Shown piece by piece: positions 45,473 through 56,622 of a stretch of DNA of 64,000 nt. The translations under genes and the position numbers were made by a program. Under the pieces are notes generated by a model. That model worked only from the letters and a program-made list of their open reading frames with translations, had not been told where the DNA came from and did not search any database. The stretch's first letter is position 1; each line of letters opens with the position of its first letter. The stretch is from Acanthamoeba sp. SK_2022b (lineage: Eukaryota > Discosea > Longamoebia > Acanthamoebidae): positions 62,001 to 126,000 of the forward strand of contig JANDJZ010000024.1 in NCBI GenBank assembly GCA_027943245.1, written 5' to 3'.

Positions 45473-46898
45473 ATGGATGTGGATGCGGCTGGGCGATTGG
45501 TGCCACTATGGTCGCGCAAGATGGGCTTCAGCTTCAACGTGCTGACCATCGGTCCGCTGTTTGACTCAAACTTATCCAACATAATTTTTGGCACGGTGAA
45601 GGGCAAGATTCGCATCCATGCCAACAACAAGGTGCATAGATTACTGTCCCCTTTTTAGCAACCTCGCTCACTGCGCACTTTGTGCGGTGCATGTAGGAAG
45701 AGACCGTGCTGGAGACCAAGGGTGGATCTGTGCAGGACCTGCTGTTGCACGACGTCACTAAGTTTGGGGCGACAGCGTCGCTGGACCTGATTGTGGGCGA
45801 TGCCGACGGCCACATCACCATCTTTTCGCACTACGAGATACTCCAGCGCAGCAGCGCGGCCTATCCCATCACCGCCCTTGCCGTAACTACCGACATACGT
45901 GCGCGTTTCCTCCAGGCTTACACCTCGCCCCCTTGCGCTATTGGCGACTTATGCGTGAGCTATTGGCATGTTGGGTGGTCGATGGCGGTCAACATGTAGT
46001 TAACAACTTCGCGTTGGTGGCCGGCGATTCTGAGGGTCATCTTACAGCGTTCAGGCGAGACCACGAAGTTGTGTGGAAGACTCAGGTACGGTGTTGCTGT
46101 TGTTATTGTACCACTGGTGGCACTCACGCGTGGTCACCGCCTACCTCAGGTCGGGCAGGGCGCAATTAGGGCAACCCACGCCATGCTGCTCAACGATGAC
46201 TTCGGCAACGTGACCAGCTACCTCCTGGTGGGACACTCAAGCGATTCGCTCCTCTTCTACTGCCAGGGAGTCTTGGTCAAGAGCCTGCATATAGGTGCAA
46301 AGATTAACACGGTATAGCTCACCGGACCGCCACGCTTGCGTTGCCATCATCGTCCACCAACCCGTGTGCTCTTGTGCAGATAACCTCGGGTTACTTCAAG
46401 CGCGACCAGTCGAGGGATGCTGCGCTGAGCCAACAAATCGCTGTGGGTTGTGACAACGGTTGCATCTATCTTATCCAAAACTACCGAGTTCACAAGTTCA
46501 TTCAAGGTACGCCAGAGCCACTGTAGGACTAGCGCGATGTTGACCCACCAACATTCCAATCTCGACTGCAGTGGGACATTGCATCACGAAGCTGTTGCCA
46601 TTCACGGGGCTTGTCAAGGATACGGGAGAGCCGACGCCACTCATTTGCTGCGGTCACTTCAACGCCTTGAAGCTCTACCAAGACGGACAGGTGCGTTCTC
46701 TTCAGCAGCCCCCTCTCCCAAAGTTTTAGGGTTCCAGCTCACCGCTCGCCCGGACAGCTTCTGGCGGAGGTGCCAACGGAGGATTGGGTACACACAGTGG
46801 CTGTCGGTGATGTGGACAACGACGGCGCGCCAGAGATCGTGGCCGGCCAGCTGACCGATCATGTGGTGTGCCTCAAATACACCGCTGGCGCCCACTGA
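45473..46898 (+). CDS. FG-GAP/beta-propeller-like protein
   Basis: The start MDVDAAGRLVPLWSRKMGFS at 45473 is followed by repeated blades of the form xxIIFGTVKGKIRIHANNK, LDLIVGDADGHITIFSHYE, FALVAGDSEGHLTAFRRDHE, YLLVGHSSDSLLFYCQG, IAVGCDNGCIYLIQNYRV, and VHTVAVGDVDNDGAPEIVAG with QLTDHVVCL. The repeating (V/I)xGDxxGxLxxF and VAVGDVDNDGxxEIVxG motifs mark an FG-GAP/VCBS-type propeller as in ITFG2 or BBS-type proteins. About 340 residues is enough for one propeller. The last blade has a calcium-site-like DVDNDG. No signal peptide is seen, so it is probably intracellular. The nearest named relative could not be chosen; KICSTOR subunit ITFG2 is one possibility. Confidence 0.65.
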
Positions 46899-47316
46899 GT
46901 TTCCCCGTGAGTGGTAAATTCGCGTTCTCCCAAATTCGGGATATAACCGGGTAATGAGGGGGAACCACCCACTTCAAGTTCTGTCATCTTTCCCAGTACA
47001 GCTGTGGTGCAGTAGTGGGTAGCTGCTGCTATTCGAAGGGGGAGCGAGGTGATTCTGTGGTCTCAGCCGCGACACCACCGATCGTGCCTCACCACGCAAT
47101 TCGACTCTTCTTTCCTTTCGTAACCTCTCAATTCGGATTCCCGCTACTCGCGCACCCATCCGCGAAACTGCATCGTTGCACGAGGACACCCCCAGCCCCA
47201 CCTCCTCCAGAACCGCCACAACCGCGCCACCATCATCCACGGCTCTTTCTTTCACATCCTCATCGTCCAGAGTCCTCCACTCAACGATCGATTACAGCCA
47301 CACAGAGAGAGGACCA
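46899..47316. other. Promoter and leader region of LKB1-like gene
   Basis: No coding signal beyond an in-frame open stretch upstream of the kinase ATG, which lacks an ATG of its own. Confidence 0.35.
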
Positions 47317-48773
47317 ATGCATGAAGGTTCAGAGGACTTCTCGGAAGACCAGGAAAGCGAAAACGATCTCACATGGAAGATTAAGGATACTGAGATTACA
47401 TATCGAACGAAATCGCCCAAAACCGTCAATCAGTACCTGCTCGGTGAGGTGCTGGGAAAAGGATCATACGGCAAAGTAAGAGAGGCACTCGATACGAACA
47501 CCATGAAGACGGTAGCTATCAAGATCATCACCAAATCGCAGCTGAGGAAGCTCCCTGGAGGAGGCGAAGCGTCAGTTCGACAAGAAATCGCGCTAATGAA
47601 GAGGCTCAAGCCACACCCGAACATCGTCACCCTCATAGACTCCTTTGCCAACGAGGAGAAAGGGAAACTATATCCTTGTCAATCTCCCTTTCCTCTTCGA
47701 TCTCTCCCTATTCTTTTCTCCCATCTCTCGCAGTACTCCAATCTTCCTTAACCTGCACACATTTATAGTATTGGATTACGTAGGCGGCGGGACATTGCAG
47801 GATCTGCTAAATCGAGCCCCAGACTGCTGCTTGCCTCTTCGGCAGGCTCAAGGGTACGCTTCGCTGTCTCATTTATTTGTCTCATTCATTTTATTTATTT
47901 TAACAACAAAATAATTATTACCTTCTTTCCCTGTCGGCACATCAGCTACTTCCGCGATCTGGTGAGAGGACTGCAGTTTTTGCACGGGGAAGGGATTGTA
48001 CATAGAGACATCAAGCCGGGGAACCTCATGCTCACGCTGAACGGGAGCCTCAAGATTTCGGATTTTGGGGTAGCAGAGCTGTTGCAGTCTTTCGACGATC
48101 CGTCCTACTCGCCCAAGTCTCAAGGCTCTCCCGCCTTCCAGCCGCCCGAAGTTGCCTCTGGCGCCGAGCGCTTCTCTGGCGTCAAGGGCGACATCTGGGC
48201 CGCAGGCATCACCCTGTACGCATCACCTCCTCCCCTCGCAGTCTCCCACCATCAAGCGAAGAAGCTGATGACTCTGCGTTTGTTGCATACATGTGTACGT
48301 ACGTGCAGCTACTACATCGTGACGGGCAGGTACCCGTTCGAGGGGTCCACGGTCTATACGCTCTTCGAAAATATCGCCAAGGCCGACTATCAGATTCCAT
48401 CGTCTTTAGACCCCGATCTGGTCGACCTCATACGAGGCATGCTCCATCCAGACAAGAACAAACGATTCTCTCTCGATGCCATCAGCTCTCACAAGTACTT
48501 TCCTTTCTTTCATCTTGAGTGCATCGTGTGCGTATCGCTGACTTTGTCTTGGCGTCTTGTTTCTGGAGGTGGGTGCAATCGACTGCAGACAGCGACAGCG
48601 AGGACCTGGAGATCGTGCCAAGTCGGACGCTCTTCACGCCCGAGTTTGTCGCCGAGATGAGCGCCATCAAGGACGAGGGCATCCACAACGAGACCTCAGG
48701 CAGACGCAGCCCGCGAGGGGGAAAGGACCTTCGCCAGAAGAAGAAGCGACACCACTGCTGTATACTTGTATAG
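47317..48773 (+). CDS. STK11: LKB1 / STK11 protein kinase homologue with C-terminal CaaX box
   Basis: LKB1 is the master upstream kinase of AMPK-related kinases. The ATG at 47317 gives MHEGSEDFSEDQESENDL and a short leader. Kinase subdomains: P-loop YLLGEVLGKGSYGKVREALD, catalytic Lys in VAIKIITKSQLRKLPGGGEA, VRQEIALMKRLKPHPNIVTL, hinge VLDYVGGGTLQDLLNRAP, CxxQAxGYFRDLV, HRD in GIVHRDIKPGNLMLT, DFG in LKISDFGVAELL, and the LKB1-specific activation segment SQGSPAFQPPEVASGAERFS. Then come GDIWAAGITL, YYIVTGRYPFEGSTVYTLFE and RGMLHPDKNKRFS. The RLPNG-like loop and SQGSPAFQPPE are hallmarks. The C-terminal tail has TPEFVAEMSAIKDEG and ends in a basic stretch with CCILV, so Cys-Ile-Leu-Val reads as a prenylation CaaX box preceded by a second Cys, echoing farnesylated animal LKB1. 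Catalytic residues are intact. Confidence 0.92.
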
Positions 48774-48922
48774 TATCGCCACACAACACCACCAGTTGCG
48801 CCTGCCTCTCCCTGTGTCACATCACAGGGCAGAGACTACGGACAGCGCAACCCGCTACTCGAAGTGAAGAGGAAGGGGGGGGGGGAGAATGGCTCTACAC
48901 GTTTTCTGTTGCTTACTTTCGT

Positions 48923-50686
48923 TTAGAGAAGGCGACCTTTCATAATGTGGTAGATGCCTCGGGTTGGCGTGGCCCCGACGAGGGAGAGGCCGGCCTTGGC
49001 CAAGAGCTCGGCGAACTGTTGACTCGTGCGCTCTTTGCCGTCGAGCATGACCATCATATGCAGATCCTGCACCTCCACGCTCAGCGGGATGAGGTTGGAG
49101 TGCTGTCCTTCGGGCGGCATCACGTTCTCGATGACCACCACCCGGCTGTGGGGCTTCATCACAGACCTGTTGACAAACAAGGACAATAGCAATCAATAAA
49201 TTGTTAAAAGGACACATTGAATGGGCACAAACCTGATGTTCTTGAGGATGAGAGACGCTTGGTTGTCGTTCCAGTCGTGCAGAACCATGCGAAGCACGAA
49301 GATGTCAGCCTCCGGTATTCGGTCCAGGAAGCTCCCTGTCATGGGCAGCGCGGAAGAAACGGTTGGCTAATACAGCACCAGAGAGCACACAGAGGCGACC
49401 GGCGTACCGGCCACAAACGTTGTCCGGTTCAGAAGGACGTCGTCTGCCCACTTCTTCTTGGCCTTCTCGATCACGGCTTCCTGGTCGAACAGGATGCCAC
49501 GCACCTCCGTTGATGGCACAGTCTCCAGCAGCAAATGCAGGACGCTGCCCAGACCTGGTCCGCCGTGAGGGGCAGTGAAGCTGGAGCGATGGATGCACAG
49601 CAACCGGAGCGGGGCGTTCGAGGAGCCGTACCGCCACCGACATCGACGATGGTGACCTGGTCGTTGCCCTTCTTCCGCTGTACGCTCTCGACGAGCGATG
49701 ACCAGTCAAAGTCCTGCACTATGGGAGGCGTGGTGATGGCGAGCGTCTGCACCAGCATCTGCTGGAAGTTCTCCAGCTCTGCAGCAGGACATCATCGCGT
49801 CAGCACACTCAACCAGGACGAATGAGGCCAGCGCGAGTGGGCGCATCGAGATGGGTCACCTTGGTGGTGGGCAGGTTCGTTGTAGTAGGCCCACAGGTCA
49901 CGTCCGCCGTTGACGTGATCGAAGGCAGTCTCGCCTGTGAGCAACATGTGCGACAGCCCGTTCCAGCCCACGTACTGGGCCTCCCCAAAGCACAGGAGGC
50001 TTGCCCTAACACGTTTCCCAGTGAGCAGATCTGGACTTGGAGATGGTTGGGGGGGGGGGGAGCGAGGGGCAGGTCACCTCACGCTCCGCGGGTGGTCTTG
50101 TCGGAGGAGCAGGCTCATGGGGGAGTGGCCGAAACGGCGGCCAGGATGTTCCTCGAACACGCCGATCGAGGCAAGCAGCCGCAGGAAGCGGTAGACCAGG
50201 TCGGCGTCCTTGGCCCCAAGCTGTTGGGCGATCTCGTCCGAAGTGGGCCACTTACATCGCCAACACCAACGTCAACATGAGGAGGTCAAGACCGAGAGAA
50301 GGCAACGAGCCAATGAAGGATGGGGCAGTTACGAGGTGGTCGATAGATGAGGGGACCGGGGGCACGAGGTCCGCGAGGTTGAGGGTGGCAGCGGCGTACA
50401 GGGCGCGGTTGTGCACGAACTTAAAGTGAATCTCTAGCAGCCGCAGCTGGGGCGGCAGGAAGGCGTCCCGCAAGCTCTGCAGCCAGCCCAGAGCGCCGTT
50501 CAAGGCCCACACCACCCATCGCGGGGGCAAGGGGAACGCTCTCCCCTCGTCCGTGGCCCACGGGGGAGCTGCTGTCAGCACAGTGCCGGTCGTCGCCGGT
50601 GTGGCCTGCGTCGAGGGCGACGAGTAGAGCACCGCCAGCACCACCAACAAGGCCGCCGCCAACGCCGCTGCATCAAACATTCGCAT
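48923..50686 (-). CDS. Membrane-anchored SAM-dependent O-methyltransferase, copy 1
   Basis: A plant COMT/hydroxyneurosporene-type methyltransferase that transfers a methyl group from S-adenosylmethionine to a hydroxyl. The ATG at 50684-50686 begins MRMFDAAALAAALLVVLAVL, a single hydrophobic anchor or signal segment. The dimerisation domain has WLQSLRDAFLPPQLRLLEIH, then LQLGAKDADLVYRFLRLLAS and GVFEEHPGRRFGHSPMSLLL. The Rossmann domain has VTIVDVGG then GLGSVLHLLLETVP (SAM site), GILFDQEAVIEKAKKKW, SFLDRIPEADIFVLRMVLHD with W (catalytic His), HSRVVVIENVMPPEG and LDGKERTSQQFAELLAKAGL. It ends HIMKGRLL with the stop at 48923. It lies in tandem with a close paralogue at 50.9-52.9 kb. The substrate is unknown. 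Confidence 0.88.
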
Positions 50687-50920
50687 CTGTAGTACTTTCA
50701 CGCTCCCTCCCTGTTCTTGTACTTGTTCAGTTCTACTTGTTGCGTGGTCTCACTTGCACACAGCCCTCAGGGGGCAACTCCTTCAGTCCACCAAGCGAAC
50801 CGCCGGAAAGTCGACGAAGCGAGGGAGGTAACCTCGTTGTGCGCAAATCGTGCGCAATGGTGTGCTCGTTGAGCCGCGTGGACGAAGTGGGCGGGTTTAT
50901 GGGTTGGGGGTGGGCACAAC

Positions 50921-52851
50921 TCACTCCGCGACGGCGCCTTCGATGAGGTGGAAGATGCCGCGGGTGTGGGTGACGCTCAGCATGGTGAAACCGGCGGCCT
51001 CGAACACCTCGCGGAACTGGACCTCGCTGCGCTCCTTGCCGTTGAGCATCACCGCCATGTGCAGGTCCTGCAGCTCCCCGCTCACTGGCACCTGCCTCGT
51101 GTATTGGCCTGCGGTTGTCCGTTTAAATGGTGTGAGCCATAACCCATTGTGATTGGCGTGTGCGCACGCGCGCGTACCTTCAGGGGCGAGCAGGCTGTCG
51201 ACGACGATGACGCGACCGTTGGGTCTCATGGCCCTACGAATGTTCTTGAGAATGTCCACGCACACATCATCTGAAAACGTTTTTCGTAACAACAACACGC
51301 GTTGATGTGTGTGTATGTGTGTGAGAGATGGGCCGCCTATCCAATGTTGATGAAAAGAGAGGGAGGGAGAACTCTCGAGGCGTCGTACCGGGCCAATCGT
51401 GCAGGATCATCCTCATGACGTAGATGTCGGCTGATGGAACTCGGTCCAAGAAGCTGCCTGGCAGAGATCAAGAAAGAGGTTTTAGGCACGGCACTTATTC
51501 AAGATTCGACGCCGCCAATGGCGGTGGCGATGTCTGCACCTGATTCGAAGGCGATGCGGTCCTTGAGCGGGCCCTTGGTCCATCGGTCCGAGCTCCGAGC
51601 CCGCTCGATAACAGTCGATTGGTCGAACAGAATGCCCTGTGGTTGGGTTTGATGGCGCAAGCGATGATGGGAGTGAGTGGAGTCATTAGGGGAGGGAGAA
51701 GGGCAGTGAATGCCTTACCTTGGCCTGGGGAAGGGCCTCGAGCACCATGGCGAGCACGCCGCCCAGTCCGCCGCCCACGTCGGCCACCACGAGGTCCTTG
51801 CGCCCAACGCTGTTGGCCACCCGCTGCCAATTGAAGTCCCACACCAGCGGGCCGGTCATCGTCCCTACGCACACATACGGATCACGACGAAGAGGTGTGA
51901 GCACGGGGCATGCGCCAAGCACACGCGCACGCACACATGAAAAAGGAGAGCGCACTGCTGATCTCGTCGAACATCATCTGGAAGCTGGTGAGCTCCTCCT
52001 TGTTCTCATCTTCGTTGTAGTACTGCCACAGGTCCTTGCCATTGTGCATGTGCATGAAGGCCATCTCTGCCCGAGGGATCACGTGGGGTCAGCGGCCCTA
52101 TGCGCGCGCGTGTGTGGAGACTCATTCTCACTAACAAGAATCTAGGGTACCGCCGGTAGCGATCTGGTGGTGAAGGCCGCGCCAGCCGTTGTAGTGTGAC
52201 TGTGCCCAGCATGACACGGTGGATCTGGAGGTGCGATGCGTTGTGACGCCGGTTGGTGAGTGGAGCCAACAAGAGGCAACTCGCGAGGGGAGGGCATCCA
52301 CTCCGTACCTGGCGGTGGCGGGGTGATCTGCGCGGAGGAGCGCCGAGGAAGGCGTGTGCGAGAAGCGGCGCCCAGGGAACTCCCTGAACACGCCCACGGA
52401 GGCCAACAGGCGCAGGGTGCGATAGAGCAGGTCCACGTCCTTGGCGCCCACTCGCTCCGCCACCGTCTCCACCGTAGGCCAGCCTGAGGCGGCGTCATTA
52501 CGAGTGTGACTAATCGATGCGGAGGCCATGAAGGATAAGTCATAGTGAGGTGACAGTACCAGGGGAGGGCAGGGTGAGCGGTATGGCCTCGGGGACGCCC
52601 AGGCGAGTTACAGCGTGAAGGGCCTGGGTCTTCCAGTGAGCATGCACCATCTCGATGATCTTCATCTCTGGCGGCAGCACCCGGTCGCGCAGATCCGCGA
52701 GCGTATTGAGCAACCACGCGAAAGCGAGAACGACCAAGCGCGGCGGGAGGTAGGGCAGGGTCGGACGGGCGACCACGCTGCCGTCGCCCTTTGTGCCCAA
52801 GCTCACGAAGACGGCGATGGCCAGCACCACCACAACGACAAGCAGCCACAT
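50921..52851 (-). CDS. Membrane-anchored SAM-dependent O-methyltransferase, copy 2
   Basis: Paralogue of the neighbouring gene, same strand and order of exons. The ATG at 52849-52851 gives MWLLVVVVVLAIAVFVSLGT, a strong N-terminal membrane anchor. Then come LNTLADLRDRVLPPEMKIIE, ERVGAKDVDLLYRTLRLLAS and GVFREFPGRRFSHTPSSALL. The SAM-binding loop is VVADVGGGLGGVLAMVLEAL, then GILFDQSTVIERARS, PSADIYVMRMILHDWP (catalytic His), DILKNIRRAMRPNGRVIVVD, GELQDLHMAVMLNGKERSEV and FEAAGFTMLSVTHTRGIFHL, with the stop at 50921. Conserved catalytic His and the DVGGG loop indicate activity. An N-terminal transmembrane segment is unusual for this normally soluble family and is shared by both copies, so the anchor predates the duplication. 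It starts 98 bases from the divergent helicase gene. Confidence 0.88.
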
Positions 52852-52949
52852 GACGACCTCGAAACGAGAGAAATAATCCGAAGAAACCGTGGTATTTAAA
52901 ATAAATAGATCTATTTGAATATAGTTTTTAGTTTGATTGCGGAGTGGAA
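52852..52949. promoter_or_regulatory. 98-bp divergent promoter between O-methyltransferase 2 and DDX55
   Basis: Opposed ATGs are 98 bases apart, with an AT-rich core (GGTATTTAAAATAAATAGAT) that could serve both directions. Confidence 0.45.
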
Positions 52950-54542
52950 ATGGACAAGGTGGAGAATCTGGTGATGAACACTGCACCAGCTGCGAACGGG
53001 TCCAAACGCAAGAAGAGGAGCGGAAAGAGGAAGGCGGCTGAATCGAAGGCCGATGCAGCGATTCCCGTCGCATCTCAAGATAAAATCGCAGCTGAGACTC
53101 CTGCCAAGAAGCAGAAGGTAGAGACAGTGGCCACGCCTGCTCCTCCTCCTTCCGTCCCCGCAGGCACAGGCCAGTCCAAAAATCAGAAGAGGAAATCTCA
53201 GAAAATGAAGAAAGAAGATGCAAAGAAAGATGAGATCGCGGCCGCCGAACAGGCCGTGCAGGACAAGAAGGAAGAGGGCGAGCAAGCAGTTGCTGCAGCA
53301 CCTAGGGGCACCACTGCGCCAGCTGCAACGGCGGTCCCCCACCAACCGAGCGGCCTCTACGGCGAGGTCACGAACAAGGGCTGGGACGATGTCAAGCCCG
53401 CGCTGTCGGCAGGCGTGATGGACATCATCACCAACAAGCTGGGCTTCAACCGCATGACGCCCGTCCAGGCCGGCACGATCCCGCTCTTCCTCTCCTACAA
53501 GGACGTCTGTGTTGAGGTAAGGCCCTCCCTTCCTCTCTGCTCCCCACTCTGTGCGCGTTCGCTGAACTTGAGTACGCTGGCGTGTGAATGAACGAACGAA
53601 CGAACGAACGGCCAGGCGTGTACGGGCTCGGGCAAGACGCTGGCCTTCCTGGTGCCGGTGTTCGAGATGCTCCTGCGCCGCGAGGACCCGCTGAAGAAGC
53701 ACGAAGTCGGCGCGCTGATCATCACCCCGACCAGGCACGTGGGCCTTTGGCTTTCCTCTCCCTTTCTAACGCTGTCGTTCCGTTACCATCGGGCACAGCG
53801 AGTAGACCGCCAGCTCAGCCAAATCTTGCTTGCCTCATGTTGGTGGCTGACCGTTATGCACCGTCGCTGTGTGGCCCCGACGACACAGGGAGCTGGCGAG
53901 CCAGATCACCGAGATCGCCAAGGTGTTCATCGACAACCTCAAGGGCACGCCCGGCAAGCAGTCCTTCACTCTCCAGGTCTTCATCGGAGGCGTAGATCTG
54001 TCTCACGGTACAGCTTCACCTCATGCACATGCACGCGAGCAGACACACACGCTGATATCCGGCCGGCAGACATGCGAAAGTTTCAGGAGGAGGGAGGCCA
54101 TGTCGTCATCGGCACGCCGGGTCGGTTAGAGGACATCATCAACAAGATGGACCACGTCTTCAACACCAGGAGCCTCGAGGTGCTCGTCCTGGACGAGGCC
54201 GACAGGCTTCTGGAGATGGGCTTCCGTCCACAGATCAACACTATCCTCAACCGACTCCCCAAACAGAGGCGAACGGTGCCCCATGCCTCGCCCTCCGCCG
54301 CCTGACCGTCTTTTTCGCTCTTTTTCGTTCTTTGTTTTTAACTCCTATTGGTGTCACTGCGCAGGGTCTCTTTTCGGCCACCCAGACACAGGAGGTGGAG
54401 CACCTGGCCAGGGCCGGCCTGCGCAACCCGCTGCGCGTGGGCGTCAAAGTGCAGACCAAAGGCGCGCAGGTCAAGAACCAGAAGATCCCCCTCACGTATG
54501 TCCGCCCGCCCACCACACACTCCCCCTCCGCATAGTAACTCA

Positions 54543-54612
<70 letters not shown>

Positions 54613-55162
54613 GCTGGTATCAGGCTTACCAATTGGTTCATGACGGTCGAGAGCGACGAGAAGCTGGCACAGCTCTGTCACTTCATCACGACGCACGCCT
54701 CGCAGAAGATCATCGTCTACTTCCTGACCTGCGCATGCGTCGACTACATCTACCGGGTAGCTCCCCTCCTCCTCCCCTCGCAGGGGCGCCCACCCCTGGC
54801 AAGGCACGCTCGCTGATCAATAGCCGATGGCGGGCGGCGGGTGTCCAGGCGTTGACCGTCCTGAAGAAGGCCAAGGCCATCCCCGAAGACTTTGAGTTCC
54901 TGTCCCTGCACGGCAAGGTGCCCCAGCAAAAGCGCCCTCAGGTCTTCAACAAGGTGCGCCTGACCCCTCCTCTCAACCGTTGTCAGTTGCACACGCACTC
55001 ATGCACGCACACATGGCAGTTCGTATCGGAGAAGAATGGCTGCGCTCTGCTCGCCACCGATCTGGCGGCCAGAGGTCTGGATGTGCCCGACGTAGACTGG
55101 ATCATTCAGTGCGTGGTGTAGTGCAATAGAGGTGATAATCATGCGTTTTAATTGAGATGCCG

Positions 55163-55228
<66 letters not shown>

Positions 55229-56539
55229 CCAGGTATGACCCGCCGCAGGACCCGGACACGTTTGTTCACCGAATCGGCCGGAGCGCGCGCATGGGCCGCG
55301 AGGGCAACGCGCTCGCCTTCATCATGCCGCACGAAAACGACACCTCCTCGGGCTACATCGGTACACCCCCTCTGCCTCCTCCCCGCCATTTATTACTGCG
55401 TGCGCGCTGCGGCCTCACCCCCTCCTCTCCTTCACTGCTGTGGTCGTCGTCTTCGTCATCGCCGTTCATGGTCTGCTAGACTTCATGAAGTACAAGGGCG
55501 TGCCGTTCAGGGAGATGGAGAAGGCTGCGGACGTCATGGACGTGATACCCCTCGTGCGCGAAGCGGCGACCAAGGACCGCGAACTGATGGAAAAGGTAAC
55601 CGATCATAGCTCCCCCATGTGAGAGAGCTCTCCCGTGCACGAGAACACGACAGCTGACCGGCTGGCCCAACTGGGCGATCGTCGGTGTTATCTGGAACGA
55701 CCCAACACACATACACAGAGCAAGCTGGCCTTCGTGTCCTTTGTGCGCGGCTACAAGGAGCACCACTACAAGTACATCTTCGTGTTCGAGCGTCTCAATC
55801 TGGGCAAGCTCGCCATGGCCTGTGCTCTCCTTCGCGTACGCGCTCTCTCCTTAATTAAGTGCTGATATTGCTTGGCATGGGCTGACATATGTCGTCGTCA
55901 TGTGTGTGTATGGGCGGGCAGCTGCCGTCGATGCCCGAGACGCGAGGCAAGAAGGTAGACGACTTCACGCCGATCGACATCGAGCTGTCGGCCGTGCCCT
56001 ACACGGACAGGAAGAAGGAGAAGCAGCGCAAGATCAAGCTGGCCAAGAGCCTCAAGGAGGAGGCCGAGAAGCGGGCCAAGGTGGGCAAGAAGGGCGCCGA
56101 CGTCAAGAACTCGGCGCCGTGGAGCAGGAACCAGCTCAAGAAGGAGAAGCGAGACAAGAGGAAGATGCTCAAGGACAACAAGCGGAAGAGGATCGAGGAG
56201 ATAAGGATGGCGGGCAACAACACCAAGCAAGAGGACGGCGACGACGATGGCGAGGAGGACTGGAAGGAGCTCGAGAACGACCTCAAGGAGGAGCGGCTGC
56301 TCAAGAAGCTCAAGCGCGGCAAGATCTCCAAGGCCGAGTTCGAGAAGCGCACGGGCGAGCGGGACCTCGAGGATGAGTTTGAGAGCGAGCTGGCCAAGGA
56401 GGAGCAGGCCGCGCAGGCCGCCGCCGCCGCCGCCGCCGCTGTCTCGGCCGATTCCTCGCCTGCCTCGACCAACAACAGCCAAAGCCACAACAGCAACAGC
56501 AAACGCAAGAACAAGAACAAGAAGAAACGAAGCAATTGA
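52950..56539 (+). CDS. DDX55: DEAD-box RNA helicase DDX55 / Spb4 homologue
   Basis: An ATP-dependent RNA helicase of the nucleolus needed for 60S subunit maturation (yeast Spb4). The ATG at 52950 opens [20 protein letters not shown] and a basic leader. Helicase motifs in order: Q motif [21 protein letters not shown] in [18 protein letters not shown], Ia [118 protein letters not shown]. The Spb4-type C terminus follows: [58 protein letters not shown] and a long Lys/Glu tail with poly-Ala ending KKKRSN. The [11 protein letters not shown] and MPETRG blocks separate it from DDX10/18. Introns hold (GT)n and (CA)n arrays. Confidence 0.93.
54545..54609. repeat. (GT)n array in DDX55 intron
   Basis: About 32 units ending 14 bases before the acceptor CAG at 54621-54623. 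Confidence 0.95.
55164..55226. repeat. (CA)n array in DDX55 intron
   Basis: About 31 CA units ending directly at TCCCAG, the acceptor before the exon encoding [10 protein letters not shown]. Confidence 0.95.
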
Positions 56540-56622
56540 TTTGAAGCAAAACAAAGCAATAACAACACCTCGGTAAGACCGACAAACACGTCTCTCTCGG
56601 GGAGCTCAGCGGGTTCTCGGTG

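Noticed and set aside
55898..56554. Leu-rich 218-codon minus-strand frame
   Set aside because: Mirror of the Lys/Glu-rich tail of DDX55.
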